Shown: positions 48,401-61,010, counted from the first letter of the stretch. The stretch: 64,000 nt of DNA from Beta vulgaris subsp. vulgaris (GCF_026745355.1 NC_079209.1:47693461-47757460); one strand, 5' to 3'. Notes: generated by a model not told the origin, from the sequence alone. A program made the numbers and translations.

Positions 48401-49226
48401 CTTATTTGTATTACTATTGCTATTGTTAGCCTTGTTACTATTACTGTTATTATTTGTATTTTTATCTATTATCATTGTTACTTTATGTTTATTAGTATTA
48501 TTATTCTCATTACCATCATAGCTTATAATAATAAATCATTTATATCAAGTTTGGAATTGATCGTCTACTCGTTATTATTGTCATTAGTTATAATATATAA
48601 TATTAAAACATATGAAGAATCGTTCTACTCCTTTACTCATTATAGTGATTTTACGCAGTTGATTATTCGAAATAAGAGTTGACTAAGAGAATACACTAAA
48701 CATCAAGGTAATCAATATGGTGTTTTTATTGGTTTTTCGTTGTCATCCATATATTTCTCGCACACACACATATGTATATATATGTCGATCTTAATACTTT
48801 TATTAATATGATTCGTTTACAAAATCCATAATAAAAATCGAGATGGCGCGATCAGGAGTTACCCGAAGTTGAATTGACGCTCAATAGCGAATGGACCCTA
48901 TGTTTCACAATGATCGAACTAAGGTCATCACTAATTCAACCCGAGTACATTTGACTTAATGCAACCGTACATGAAACCTAAATACGACATGCGCAAACCC
49001 GGCAAAAAAAATGTCAGTGGGTGATCATATCCGGGAATGGATCGACTTGTAAATGGAACGCTCAGACTTGTCTGGCACCCGGGAATCCAATGATTCAAAT
49101 GTGTTCAACCCAGTTGAACAAAACCTGACCAATCATGACCTGGGGCATTGACAATCAGAATCCTGACCTGTCCGGGTCTGACTTGGTTCGCCGTGGGTAT
49201 ACCCAGAACTTGTTTTGACACCACTA
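45428..49226 (-). mobile_element. Large non-autonomous hAT-type element E2 (relative of E1)
   Basis: Ends TAGTGGTGTCA and TGACACCACTA form a perfect 11-bp inverted repeat. The perfect 8-bp duplication AGTAGACT flanks it (45420-45427 and 49227-49234). Inside both ends are degenerate ACCTGAC/GACCTG words in the same orientation (about 45460-45600 and 49065-49190). The interior is related to E1 but reversed: 48725-49045 matches 19545-19200, the TATTGT run at 48363 matches E1's AACAAT run, and 47990-48260 matches about 20110-19885. No transposase frame was found. It is shown on the minus strand to align with E1 on the plus strand. Confidence 0.82.
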
Positions 49227-49234
49227 AGTAGACT

Positions 49235-50289
49235 GAGTAGTATGTCTTTTGTCATGGGACACATGGGGTGCATATAAATTTTGAAAATAAGATTACTGAA
49301 ATTTATTTTTTATTTCGAAAAGCTAGTTTATTATTAATAAATTAATTAGTGGATGAAATTAATTTTGAAAATTTGAACAAATACTGAAAACGATTACATT
49401 GAAACGCCGATATGAATAATAACTTACTTTGATTGAACTTGAATGAACTTATACAAGGATCGAGTAACAACTAATTTTGAGTGTGAGGCTTTTGTATTTG
49501 ATTCCTAATTTTGCTCTCTCTCTTTTGTTCTGAAAAAACACTTACTTTCCTATGATGATACAGGTAATTATTTATAGTACATGAATTTTGGATTTTTGTG
49601 ATACATTTGTGATAAGTATTGCTGCTTGAAATGGGAAACTGAATTCCTTTTGAGTTTGCCTCATGAATTGGACTTTGGAATTATGTTTGAATGTTGTTTT
49701 TGACTTCTTGTGGAAGAAGGGTGCATTTCTGAACATGCTCGGAGGATGTAATTGATGAAGATGCTATTTTGGACTTTTCTTCCGTTGTTGTTGTATTGCA
49801 ATGTTGTCGTTTTGTGCCTTAGATTTATCTTACTACTCTAAGTTGGTTCTATAATCTTATATCTATATCTATTAAAGTGTTTTCAAATACTATCTGTAAG
49901 TATTTCAAAAAATCGTATTTACAAAATGAAGATAAACTTAGGTACGAATTTTCGTTTTTGGTTTATTTTACTATCAAATAACAGTTATGTCCAACAATAT
50001 GTCGCACGCATCGAGTACATAAAAAGCTAGTATTAACAATAATCCAACACTAATAAGTCCAAAATTGCACAAAAAAGTGGGGTTGTGAAAGCCATAAAGA
50101 CAAGAAAGAGACGAGTCAAACAAATACTATCAAGTAGCAACAAATGTGTACATACAGCAAGTCGGAGTAGACTAGTAGAGAAAGCACTCGTCGACCCCGG
50201 TTGTTAATCCGCAACTACCGTTTGCTTTGCTTAGACAGTAGACTTCTTCCTTTTCCAAAATTTCCAACTCCCTGAAATAAAACCTTTGT
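49235..50289. other. Promoter-side region of the L18a-like gene
   Basis: No gene. Contains a possible tiny Helitron (49862-50030), then about 260 bp of probable promoter. No confident TATA box was chosen. Confidence 0.4.
49862..50030 (+). mobile_element. Possible small non-autonomous Helitron
   Basis: Begins TCTATATCTATTAAAGTG and ends ...AAAAAGCTAG, with host A before and T after, as Helitrons require. A GC-rich segment with weak hairpin potential (GTCGCACGCATCGAGTAC) lies about a dozen bases before the CTAG. The hairpin is degenerate. Confidence 0.45.
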
Positions 50290-53200
50290 CTCACTATTAA
50301 CTCAACTTCTCTTCATTTCTCTCTCTCTCTCTCTCCTTTTTCTCAAGAATTAGAAGAAATCCCAGATACCCAAACAAGAGTTTAGCTTTTACTTCTCTTT
50401 CTATAAAGGTTTGTGATTTTTTTCTTTGGACTTTTTCCCCCATTTTTGTTGCATTTTTTTCTTTAGTCTTGATTTTTCTTTATTAAGTTTTGCCATTTTC
50501 AATTATAGCTTACTTTGTTGCTGATATAATTGCTTAAAAGGTAATCTTTTATGTTGTTGTTTTTCTGGTCGTTGGTTGGTAGGTAATTCTGAAATTAGCT
50601 GTTGATTATTTTTGGTGATAGAATAGGGTAAACGTAGAAGAAAAGTTCAACCATAATATAAGTTGTTTTGGGGAAAAGATTGGAGAATTTTGTGCCATTT
50701 TTGCAATATTTTTTAGAAGGGTATTTTTTTTATTAAATTATTATTACCGTTTGAAAATTTACTATTGTATAATCTTGAACACCTTATGTTATGTTATGTA
50801 GCAGACGAATTATATGATGTCAATTATATTACACACTCAAAACTTGGCATGTTTTTATGTAGTTCTTTAATCCAGAATTTTGCCTCCTGTGACTATTGAA
50901 TTGTGTGAGCTTTAACTTAAGGTTATCTTATACTCTCTTTGAAGGTGGTAATTCGATGTTCTTTTCGTTGATTCGATCCATATGAATCGATAAAATAACC
51001 GGTCTATCAAATGTTTATCGAAGTATGTAGATGTTCCTTATAAAAAAGTATGTAGATGTCCTTGGCATATGTTCAGTGATATATTGATTGGCAAATGCCA
51101 TAGTTACAAGCTGAATTAGGTGAAAGTATCAAAGGATTGGCAAAGTTCAAGATGATATTTCATAGGTCGAATTCCAAGGAGGATATAGAGTTAAGAAGGA
51201 GAGTATGTTTAGAACTCGAATATTTGAGTCAAGCTGAGTTACATAAACTGCGGAAATGGAAACTTTTTTTAATTCTCTTACATGGATATCATTTAATGAA
51301 TCCACTCTTAAGCTACTCATGGTCCATGGAGTGCATCTTTTGACTTGGATATCTTAGCTTTTTCTGAATTGTGATTGATTCTTATAGATGTGCCTTGTGG
51401 AAAACCGAAACTCCAATAAGACATTAATTGCATTTTGGTTTTTGCGACGCAGATATTGGATGTTCGTGGCTCGTTGAGAGTGTAAGAAGCTTGAGATTGC
51501 TGGATGCCATTCTCAGTCATGGACAAGAGTATGAAATTTCCCTGATCCTTCAATTAATGGTGTAATTTGACTTAAATGCTCTCTCATTGACTTATTTTGA
51601 CACCTCGGAAACTTTGAATCGTTTACCTTTCTTGCCTTTAATCTTTCTTGTGATTTGTTTATCTTTTCAAAAACATAGATAAATGGCCATAGGACTATAA
51701 TATGTATGTCTTCTTGTTAGTCATGCACATGTAATTCCTTGTCATCATTTAATTCCTTGTTCCCTGGTGTATATAATCCCTTTGATGCCTGACAACTGAA
51801 ATAATGAGGGTGGGGATAGTGAGAAAGGAACTAGAATATGGCTGGTATTCGAATGTAATGAGCTGGCCAAGGGGAAGGGTACCATCGGGATTGTCTTTCT
51901 AATTCGAGTAGGAGAAGCTTGTGAAGGAAGGTAGAGGAATAGTTGAGGGGAGAGAGAGAGATTTTCAGTGTTATGGATACAGGGAAACTGTAAGAGAGAA
52001 GATTGTGCAAATTTTTATTTTAGTTTGTTTAGTTTACTCTTGGGAGTGCTCAGGCCACTCTGAATCAAAGGAAGAGGAACATGATTCTTAATTGATAATC
52101 TGAAAGTACAACTGAAAGTTAAAGATAGTTCAAGTCTTATAGTGGCTTGATTCTTGATCCCTCCCAAGTGTAAACTAAACAAGCTAAGACAATTTAATGT
52201 GATTTTCTCTCCCTTCCAGCTCCCTCTGTTTATAACATTGAAATTCCTGTCTCTTTCTCTAACTGACTCTCTACTTTCGTTCACAAGTTTCTCTTGACCG
52301 GATGAGAAAGATAATCTATGTCTCCTCGGCCCTCACCTTAGCGAGCTCATTACACCCACTTTCTTTTTGTGTATGTTCTTCCAAGCCTTCTAAACTGGAA
52401 CTTGTGTTCTAGAAGGTACATGAGTTGGCCTTCAACATATACAACCCAAATTGTATAGAGATGATGGATTTATGCGTTAAAAACTGAAAGGATTTTCCTT
52501 TCCTACATAATTTTACATTGAGGTTTCCATTTCTGAAATCATATATGTTGAACTATGCCTTTAATTATTTATCTAGCGCTAGGATCAATCAAGCATGGGG
52601 GTTTGGAGACGTGGGGGCAACTCCCCTAAAGCTTTTCGATATATGTTGTTTATTATATTGAGTCTGTTTAATTTTGAATTTAGGCCCATAGTTTAGGTTA
52701 ATTAGTAGGGTACTATATAAACCGTATAATTAACTTGTGCCTCCATATTCTGTAATTTGTACTCTCTCTCTTAAACCTAATAAAATCTAGTATCCCTGCT
52801 GTGTGGATGTAGCTAACACATTGTTAGTAAACTATGTTAAATCCTTGTGTCAATTGTTCTTTAGTTCCTTATTGTTTTATTACGTTCGTTATATCAATTT
52901 CATTTCCTTTCATAGCAAAGTTCACATCAGAATGATGTAGCTCATCAGGAATGGAAGTATAATATTGATAACTTCATTCATATTAGTTTTCCCAACTAAT
53001 TTATCAACGCAGACACTAACCGCTGATCCTTCTCCATAGTTTTTACACAGTTGTCTTCAGTTTCTTCCCTATAGGCTATTTCCAATATGATTATTTTGCC
53101 AACTAAGATTTCGACTCCAGCGATTGTCTGATCGACCTTTACTTAAGTCGCACGGGTTAGAATGGTGCTAAACTGCTAACTATGAATTGATAATAAGGAC

Positions 53201-54523
53201 AGAAATTGGAATCCAGTTCTTTTTCTTTTTCCAAAAAGATACAGAAGCTCCTCAGGAGACCTAATCTTTGAGGAGACTCTAGGATTCAGTACTTGGCATT
53301 AATGCATGAGGGCCACACTAATTATTTCCATGGTCCAACTAGCATAATTATTGAACATGGGGTCGGTACAGCAGCTACAAATATTGAATTCCATTATGTT
53401 AAGAGACAAAGATGACTACCTGAACTAGTGAAATCAGTTCCATAAGCTTCTAGGTCTTTTGAGACTACTCGCTCAATACTTTGATTTTATAAGAGGTTCA
53501 GATTAAACATGATCTGCAATCAGTATAAGTATGACTAAACTTCAATTTATCATACAACCTATAACATATGACTTCTTAGATCTTAAAACCAAAAAGTAGG
53601 TTACTCATATGTGCTTCCTAGATTTTATTATTATAATAGTAATGAGTGTACAACTAAATCAATTAGTTTTTACTTTAGTAGCCATCTCTCATGTTTACCC
53701 GAATAGTGCTCAACTGCTCATAATCCTTTATGTTCTTTCCCTGCAAATGACTGCACTAGAATTCTTAGCCACCGGTTTACTAATTTATCTAAGTAAAGCT
53801 TCACCTTGCCAAACTTACATATCAACATGTTGTCTCCACTGCTGTGTTTTGTCTGACTATAAATATTCTGGCACAGAATTTGTGTTCATGAAATCTATGT
53901 TTAAGATGTAATTATGAATTTTGTAGGGCAAGCAAAGGATGTTGCAGAATATGGGAAGACCAAATATACTCTTATTAAAGATGTTGAAGATCACCAACCC
54001 GGAATATATGAGAAGCGTCTCCCTTGCTTTGGTTGTGGGTTAGGGTGGTTTTCGTAAGCACCACTACTCTCAGTTTTTATTCAGTATCATCTTTTCCTTG
54101 ATCTATCTTGCTATCATGCTTTTTGAAATTGTTCTAATAGTGTTTTCCTACACAGTTTTCTTTTAGGTTTCCTTTTTCCTCCAATGTGGTATTATGCAAC
54201 ATTTCTCTATTTTGGGAACTACTATCGTAAAGATCCGAGAGAACGAGCTGGTCTTGCTGCTTCTGCGATATTAGTATGTGACTGTTTTGAATTTTTCCTT
54301 TTTTTCGACAAGGAGAAAGACCCTACTGGACCGGTACCTCTATAAGGTCTACCAGTCCAGGTTAGCTGTTCATACTCTTTGGAGTAGTGAGCAGCACTAT
54401 CATTGCTTTTGGCATGTCCTTACTTGGCTAATTCCCTTGTTGCAGGCTTTGGGTTGCTCTGTTGTGGCATTAATAGTTCTGCTCGTTCGGGTATTCTTTT
54501 TTTCGTCATCAACAACAATGTAA
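50290..54523 (+). CDS. 60S ribosomal protein L18a-like membrane protein
   Basis: Small plant membrane protein of the family misleadingly called 'ribosomal L18a-like'; function unknown. A CT-rich leader ends at 50408 (AAAG, then GT). A second exon starts at 51453 and contains the start codon at 51504. Coding exons: 51504-51528, 53927-54053, 54156-54273 and 54446-54523, with all phases joining to give 115 codons. The start is chosen because an in-frame TGA lies just upstream and the first splice (phase 1) restores the conserved frame. Conserved text: KYTLIKDVEDHQPGIYEK (21-38), the Cys-rich RLPCFGCGLGWF (39-50), and two hydrophobic segments (about 50-70, ending at FGNYYRKDPRERAG, and about 86-107), so two TM helices with a short charged loop. 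A five-codon upstream ORF (MFVAR) sits in the leader. The CDS proper begins at 51504; the 5' UTR start is approximate. Confidence 0.87.
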
Positions 54524-56908
54524 ATACACATCTGCCACTTGGCAACGGCCATCAAAAAGAGGTGGTCACAGAATATAGATGCATACATTTTGGTCCAGAT
54601 TGATCAAATTTTGGGAGAAAACCTCCCTTCAGAAATGTTACAACAAAAACAAATAATTGCATTAGGCCATTGTATAATACTACTGTAAAGGTTAGAAAGA
54701 AAGCAATAGATGAGTTGTGTGGGTTTGAGATAGTCAATGACTTCCTTTGATTTGTATTTATACACATTTGATGAATAAAGTGAGATGATTGGAAGCGCCA
54801 CCTGAGTGGTTTCTGAACTTGCACATCATGTGAAGAAGTTTCAAACAATTCTAACCTTATGTTACAGTTTACTAGTCATATAGGTGTGATATGTTTACCA
54901 TCTATATTGAAATTATACATCAAGTAGTACTTGGTTTAGTGATAAAATCTGTATTTCACAACCTTGAAGTTGTGGGATCAGACTCCACTATAGGCAATTT
55001 GGGGATGGAACCCTCTTTCAAAGAACCTTGCTTGTTTTTAAAAAACGAATATCGTAAATGATAAAATGTTTTATCAACCGGTTAGAAAACTATTAGAAAA
55101 TCATGCAATAGTAACCATGTTTGTCTCACCTTGCTTAGAAAACCATGCAATAGTAACCATGTTTGCTTCAACTCGCTTACAGGTTCTTTTAGAACTTTTT
55201 CAAAATACTACAATATATGATTATTTTTGAGAACTAAAGAATGTTGTATCTACTCCATTTGTCAGCAAAAGGGAGAGTGGGCATCTTCTAAAATGTTTAT
55301 CAACCGGTTAGAAGACTATAAAAAACCATGTAATAGTAATCATGTGAAAGTTATGATATAATATGGTCAAAGGAGTAATCTTATTAAAATAATACCGACT
55401 TTAGATTATTTTAAAATAGTCGAGACTTTGAGGAGGATTTTTGCAAAGTACCCCATATTGCTAATTTTTCTATATAGGAGTATAAAGTTAATAGTTTGGA
55501 TGTGGAATTATTTTTAAAAGGCAAAACACGAATTAGAACTATTTATTTCAAAAACCCATATTTTTAAAGACCCCGTGCATTAGGCACGGCCGCACGGGCA
55601 CCCTACACTCGCGTTAGCAAAAGGGAGACTGGGCTCAGATTTACATTATGAGTGTCTCTTCATTAAGAGGGTGTTTGGTATAATCAACGTAAACGGAATG
55701 GAAAGGATTTGGATAAGGAGGTGAAATGAAAATAATAATCGTTACCTTTAATTGTTGTTTGGTATCCTAGTGGAATGGAATTAATTGAGAGGTTTATGAT
55801 TGAGGAAGGAAATGTGATTTGTTTCCACTAGTTTGATAAGGGTGACAAATGGAGGGATTATGTTTCTCTTTGAAAACGGTATTTGTTACTTAGAGGGTGT
55901 TTGGTATGAAATTTTTTGATGTAGGAAACGGATTCAAATAAGCGCTTCCATTTCTAATTGTTTGGTATGGGACTATGGGTGTTAAGTAACAAATACTCGC
56001 TATTGCATTTATAACCAAAATAACAAGTAATATTTCAAGCCTGAAACTAATAAATTTCACTACATAGACATTTGAAGTATGGCCACAGTATTGTGGATAA
56101 ATAAATACACATCACCAGTCCAAATCCATTAATAGCTTGGTAGCATAGACATAAATTATAAACCGTCATCTTGGATAACTTTTCTCTATGACCCATAAAT
56201 ATAGCCAATGACTTGAAAAATGAATTTGGATGATTTCTTGTATTCTTTAAAAACCAAAGTTTCGTTCATTTATATATTCAATTCAAAAGAAAATTTTGAT
56301 TTTTTTTTTTACATAAATCCATATTAAAATGAGATAACAGAGCATATTTTGTGTGGAATTATAAAAAATATAAACCTCAATTAATATAAAAGATTTTTTT
56401 GTGATACCAAAAAAAGAAATATGTGAACATTTGTATACAAGAGATAGTGTGATGAGATCCCACAAGGTAGAGAATACTAATACCCTTGTTACCATAAACT
56501 TGGGAATGGAACTTTTGTTACAAGATTACACAATTATCGCCCTTTTTTGTTACTAAACAAATCATCATTGTATAGAAATGGTGTGCAATTGGGGCAAACA
56601 CTTATGAAACATCTAAACAATCAACGTTCAATCTCATCTTCAATTACTTCTCAGTGTTCAATGCAATCGCTAAATCACTAGTACAGAAGATCCATCATCG
56701 TCAATAATAATACATCTTGATATATTGAATAATACAAAATTCCATTTCAAGTACAAAATTGCTTAGGAATGTCTCTTCCCTTTCAACATCTCGAGATCTT
56801 CAGAAGAAAGAATGCTCAGCCCATCAAACAACGCATAAATGGTTGCTTCGTGAATTTGTTTTAAGTCCTTCGGTTTATATATTGCAGCAATGCTTTGCAT
56901 TAAATTTG
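54524..56908. other. Intergenic region with SINE and repeats
   Basis: Besides the SINE-like piece at 54920-55045 there are direct repeats around CATGCAATAGTAACCATG (55100 and 55145) and ATCAACCGGTTAGAA (55073 and 55299). There is a GC-rich CCCGTGCATTAGGCACGG segment (55571), and two copies of GAGGGTGTTTGGTAT (55667 and 55893) that look like MITE ends. No gene found. Confidence 0.45.
54920..55045 (+). mobile_element. SINE-like tRNA-derived sequence
   Basis: A-box-like TTGGTTTAGTGATAA and a weak B box (GGATCAGACTCC) at tRNA spacing, then a non-tRNA tail ending in a T/A-rich stretch. No target duplication identified. Confidence 0.45.
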
Positions 56909-59900
56909 TTAAACAGCCAATGTTACAAGCTTGCCATCAACTACAAATTTTGAACTCGAATTAACCTGCAGTATAAAAGTATTAGATTGTTCGCAGTTTT
57001 TTGTTTAGTATAAGCAGACTTGTTGAGTAATTGTGTGATCTCACCTTGTGCTCAAGAGTAGTTCTGAATTCAACCTCATCCACTGCAATGCCAGACTCCT
57101 GGAGACTTTTAAACACAAGTTTCTGTAATTTCTTCATCTTCAGAGCTCCATCTGCAGTCTGTCACCAGTACATAGGAAATCATGGTTTAGGCATCATGAC
57201 ACCACTACAGCCAAATTGGCACTTCTAAGGGACAAACAGGATATAACCTCTACTACCCAAAGTGTCAACATCTTGATCAAAATGATATACGGGGAATTGG
57301 ATCAAAAATTTGATTCAAACTATGCTGAAATTACTTTATTTGGAAATAGCATGAATGAATAAAAGAGTCAAGGAGCAGAGAAGGATTCAACCTGCATTTT
57401 ATCTTGGCTTCTTTCTTAATAACCCTGAAGTTACAGCTCCAAGTTGCCGGATTTCTAATTTCTTGGTCTAATTTAAATTGAGATGACTTTTTAGGCATTA
57501 TGTGTGACAATCTATGTTACTTAGACTCTTCACTTTATCCTCAAAGGCCCATGTCAGATCCTCAGAACTATCACATGGGTACTTGGGTGTGGACACTTTG
57601 ATACTTTGTTTTGCGCCAAAATAAACTATGAAATACCCAAGTCAGACACTTGGTCACGTGACAATGTCCGAGATGAGTACCCAAGTCCGAGTAATGTAAG
57701 ATACAACTTATAATATTTAGATGCCAACACCATGTCATACATGGATGGCCAACAATCCTGAAATCAAACAAAACTTTCATCCTCATGTTGAATCGGCCAC
57801 CTCAAGGTACCTTTGTAAAACTAACAACTATAAGACCCTTTTTCTGTTTGTTTTCTTTCAGATGGGCAGCAAAAGAGGGGGAGGGTTGAAATCCTTTACC
57901 AGACAAATCAAGGAGGTTTTTTTTTCCAAGAATATAACTCTCTATACTTCAACCCCTATCAACCTCTCAATTTTTTTGTAATAATGAACCAAACAGGATG
58001 CAAATGAATTGAAATAGTAAAACAGAGTTGTTCTGATACTCACAGATTTTAAAACTGAGGCAATCAGCTTCTTCCACTTTATATTCAGTTCAGAACCTTC
58101 TTTTCTGGTACTAGTTCTCTCAGCTTCTTTCTCTGCTTCAAATTTGGCTTTCTTTTTCTCTGTACCTTTCACCTCTGTTTCCTGCCTAGCTTTCTTTGAC
58201 TTTTTAAGTGTTTCCTCTGGCTCTACGTGAGTAACAATACCATTACATACTCCATTTGAACACTTCTCGGTGCCATTAGACGTGTCTTTTTTTCTCTTCT
58301 TCACAGAAATATTCCCAATCTCCGTTGCAGAATTATTATGTTCTGACACCCCATGTGAAGGACCATTCTCTTTGTCATCCTCAGAACTTTTGTCGTTTGG
58401 AACTTCATCCTTAGGAGTGTTTACTATAGATTCCTTACTAGCTATAGCCCCTTCCTTGCCAATTGGAATTTCATTCTTGGGAGTGTTTTCTGTAGAGGTT
58501 TTATTAGTTATAGCCCCTTCCTCAGGTGGATTAGGCTGTTGTTTTGCAGTAAACGCTCGAACCTTTGCTCTGTGCTTCTTCCCATCACCATGCAAAAGCA
58601 GAGCCTGCTGGCTAGTGGCTTTGGTGTTGCAGAGACTACAAATTAAATGTAAACATGAATTGGCATGGGCAAAGTCTCATCACAAAATGGTGCCCAAAAA
58701 AATTGATTTCACATAGTTAAGAAAGATTTAAAAAAAAACAAGTGCAAAAGTCAGATATCATCAGTCTATTAATCATTGTAAAACAATCATCAAGAAAATT
58801 TGAAAATGCAAGAACATAGCAAGAAGGAAAATAGAGGTCCATTTCCATTCTACCAAAATAGCAAAACAAAAACAGAAGAACCAAACACATGTTAGTTCGA
58901 CTTAAATTATGTCAAATTTTATGTAATTAAACTTAATTATTGAGGCCACGAAATATGTACAAGAGATTCAAATATCACAAAAAACTTTGCAGCATTTGTC
59001 TTTAAACAAAAGCCACAAGATGAACATTGTGTTGCAATTGGTGAAAACCTTTAAGGAGGCATTGAGGTTCTAGCTCGGCAAGTAGGTGTCTTATGAGAAT
59101 ATCAAGATTCAATTCTTGATACCATACTAATGGTCTTATGAAGGTAGCAGAGTACGTGAGCTTTTGGTGGTTTATTTCCAATTTTAGTAGGTACTATTGT
59201 CTTTAATCCTTATTTTGTATTTACCTTTGGTAAGTAACAAAAAAGTTGATTTGCTGAAAAGAAAATTATTACGGTTCGTCAAAATGCATAGAGAAGTTCC
59301 CCCTTCACAAAGTGATGTTATTCACCTTAAAAACAAAAAAGACTATGTTAGGGTCAGCATAAACAAAAATTCCAGAAGATATTCACCTGCAAAACCATGG
59401 CGGCCGTTCAGATAATCCGATATTTATATCAACATCTGGCTTCGGCTTGGTTGACTTTGCAGGTGTGCCACTTGCAGTTTTTGCTTGACCCTTTGGACCA
59501 TACTTTTCCTGGAAAGCACAAGATACTGAGTTGAACTTACATCCTCGACTATAGCATGAAAGTTATGCTTACAGCATTACTAGGATCAAACAACTTAAAA
59601 CGATCCACACAAAATGAGGGCATTGTGATGCAAACGAAATAAAACTTTGAGAAATGGGCCAACATCATCATCAACCACAACACATCTTATTGGAGTGGGA
59701 ATAGGATTTTCTCTTGTTCCTATGACCTATCTTCTGATTACACCACCTCACCAAGTAAAAATAAATAAATACCAACCCCCCCCCCCTCTTCTCATCATGC
59801 AAATCTTACCATTTCAGTCCCTAGAAGAAACAAGAGAGAAACCAGATCCATTAAAGTGTATCTTTATGTTTGAGCTGACAGGTAATTAAGTGTAACTCAT

Positions 59901-60745
59901 ACACCGATGAAACTTTTGAAGGGCAACTCAACATGAGAGTACTTCAAAGCCATTTACAACTCATTTCTTCATGCAAAGCTAAACATGAGAGTGATTCAAA
60001 GCCATACAAAAGATTCCCTTTCTTTTTTGCTTACACAATCACTACCTCGCCCGTCAACTATTACTCAAAATACTACTACAAAAACTATCCTAGTCCTCAA
60101 AATACACATTCTAAGAAGTCTTAAGATTGAATAACTTCCCTCATAGCGTAACTGTTCATATTAATGGATGAGAAACATTTAAGACATTCAATTTCAAACA
60201 TCCCAAATAAAAAGAGGAGCAAAACCAATTTCAGGAAATTCTGAGAAACACCCACAAAGCGAAAATTAGAGCACATCAGAAAAAACCAACCTTTATTTCA
60301 ATCTCAGCAACTTATTCACCCCACTAAAGAAAAGTAGAAAACCAATCCACCACTTTCACAAGTGTTCATCAAAATTAAAATAATACCCAGGTATTAAAAC
60401 ATCCTTAAATAAATAACCCTACTTCAATTCATCAAAACTAGATGACAAAACCTACAGAAAAAAAAAATCAAGAGATAAAGAAAAACATACAGCTTCAGTA
60501 ATGCATTGAGTGTGCGCTTGAACACGCTGCTGATCAAACATCTCTCCACAATCTATACAAGATAGCTGTTACCAAATAGTTATGATATATATAAGAAATC
60601 TTTTAAGAGAATTAATTACAAAAATAAGAAGAAATAAAATGGGGAGATGGTATTTTACCTTATATGCAGAGCATTGGCGAAAATGATTAAGGAGCTTAGG
60701 CTTCTTGAGATTCTCCCCACAATCTTCACATTGAAACCAAACCAT
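56909..60745 (-). CDS. LYAR-type C2HC zinc-finger protein, probably nucleolar
   Basis: Homologue of cell growth-regulating nucleolar protein LYAR, linked in other eukaryotes to rRNA processing and growth. Six exons, minus strand: 60745-60659, 60565-60491, 59508-59387, 58635-58044, 57158-57045 and 56965-56909. Phases join, giving 348 codons. Two LYAR-type C-x2-C...H-x3-C units lie at 6-25 (C6, C9, H21, C25) and 32-50 (C32, C35, H47, C50). A U1-like finger follows (C94, C97, H110, H116) with [18 protein letters not shown]. The long fourth exon encodes a Lys/Glu-rich, low-complexity middle with nuclear or nucleolar signals ([14 protein letters not shown]) and a repeated short motif (ENTPKNEIP / VNTPKDEVP). 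The C-terminus ([14 protein letters not shown]) contains the basic DNA/RNA-contact-like helix found in plant members. The start is the first Met of [10 protein letters not shown], the conserved family start. Introns contain small repeats but no coding damage is seen. Confidence 0.93.
59040..59190 (+). mobile_element. Possible SINE in an LYAR-gene intron
   Basis: TAGCTCGGCAAGTAGG followed by AGATTCAATTCTTG at tRNA A/B-box spacing, then a 3' part ending in GTGGTTTATTTCC. Weak match, no target duplication. Confidence 0.3.
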
Positions 60746-60933
60746 TTTTTTGCTGTGTAGAGAGAGAAAAATGGGGAAATTTTTAGGGCTTTAGGTTGAA
60801 GAAAGGGTTTAGGCATAATTTTCAGCCATTTTTATGTGCGCAAATAAAACACATAATTCCCTTCAAAAAAAAAAAAAATGAGTACGACTAACTCTAACCA
60901 AGTTCACTCTGATTGAAAATCGTTAAACGTAGA

Positions 60934-61005
60934 GGGCGTTTGGTCTAGTGGTATGATTCTTGCTTTGGGTGCAAGAGGTCCCGAGTTCGATTCTCGGAAC
61001 GCCCC
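60934..61005 (+). tRNA. tRNA-Pro (UGG)
   Basis: A complete 72-base cloverleaf. The acceptor stem GGGCGTT pairs with AACGCCC, with C as discriminator. The A box contains TGGTCTAGTGG. The anticodon stem CTTGC/GCAAG encloses TTTGGGT with anticodon TGG. The T arm has GTTCGATTC. There is no intron and no encoded CCA, and a TTTTT pol III terminator follows at 61006. It lies 188 bp upstream of the divergent LYAR-type gene. Confidence 0.97.
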
Positions 61006-61010
61006 TTTTT
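61006..61010 (+). terminator. RNA polymerase III T-run terminator
   Basis: T run directly after the last base of the tRNA-Pro gene. Confidence 0.85.

Noticed and set aside
48341..48682. Hydrophobic open frame that looks like a membrane protein
   Set aside because: The Ile/Val/Thr run comes from TATTGT-type repeats and AT-rich sequence in E2, matching non-coding E1 sequence.
51137..51230. Possible first coding exon of the L18a-like gene (MIFHRSNSKEDIELRRR, then GTATGT)
   Set aside because: Its donor phase puts the next exon out of frame; the exon at 51504-51528 joins in phase and was preferred.
58270..58716. Plus-strand open frame in the LYAR-type gene
   Set aside because: It is the antisense of the long Lys/Glu-rich exon 4.
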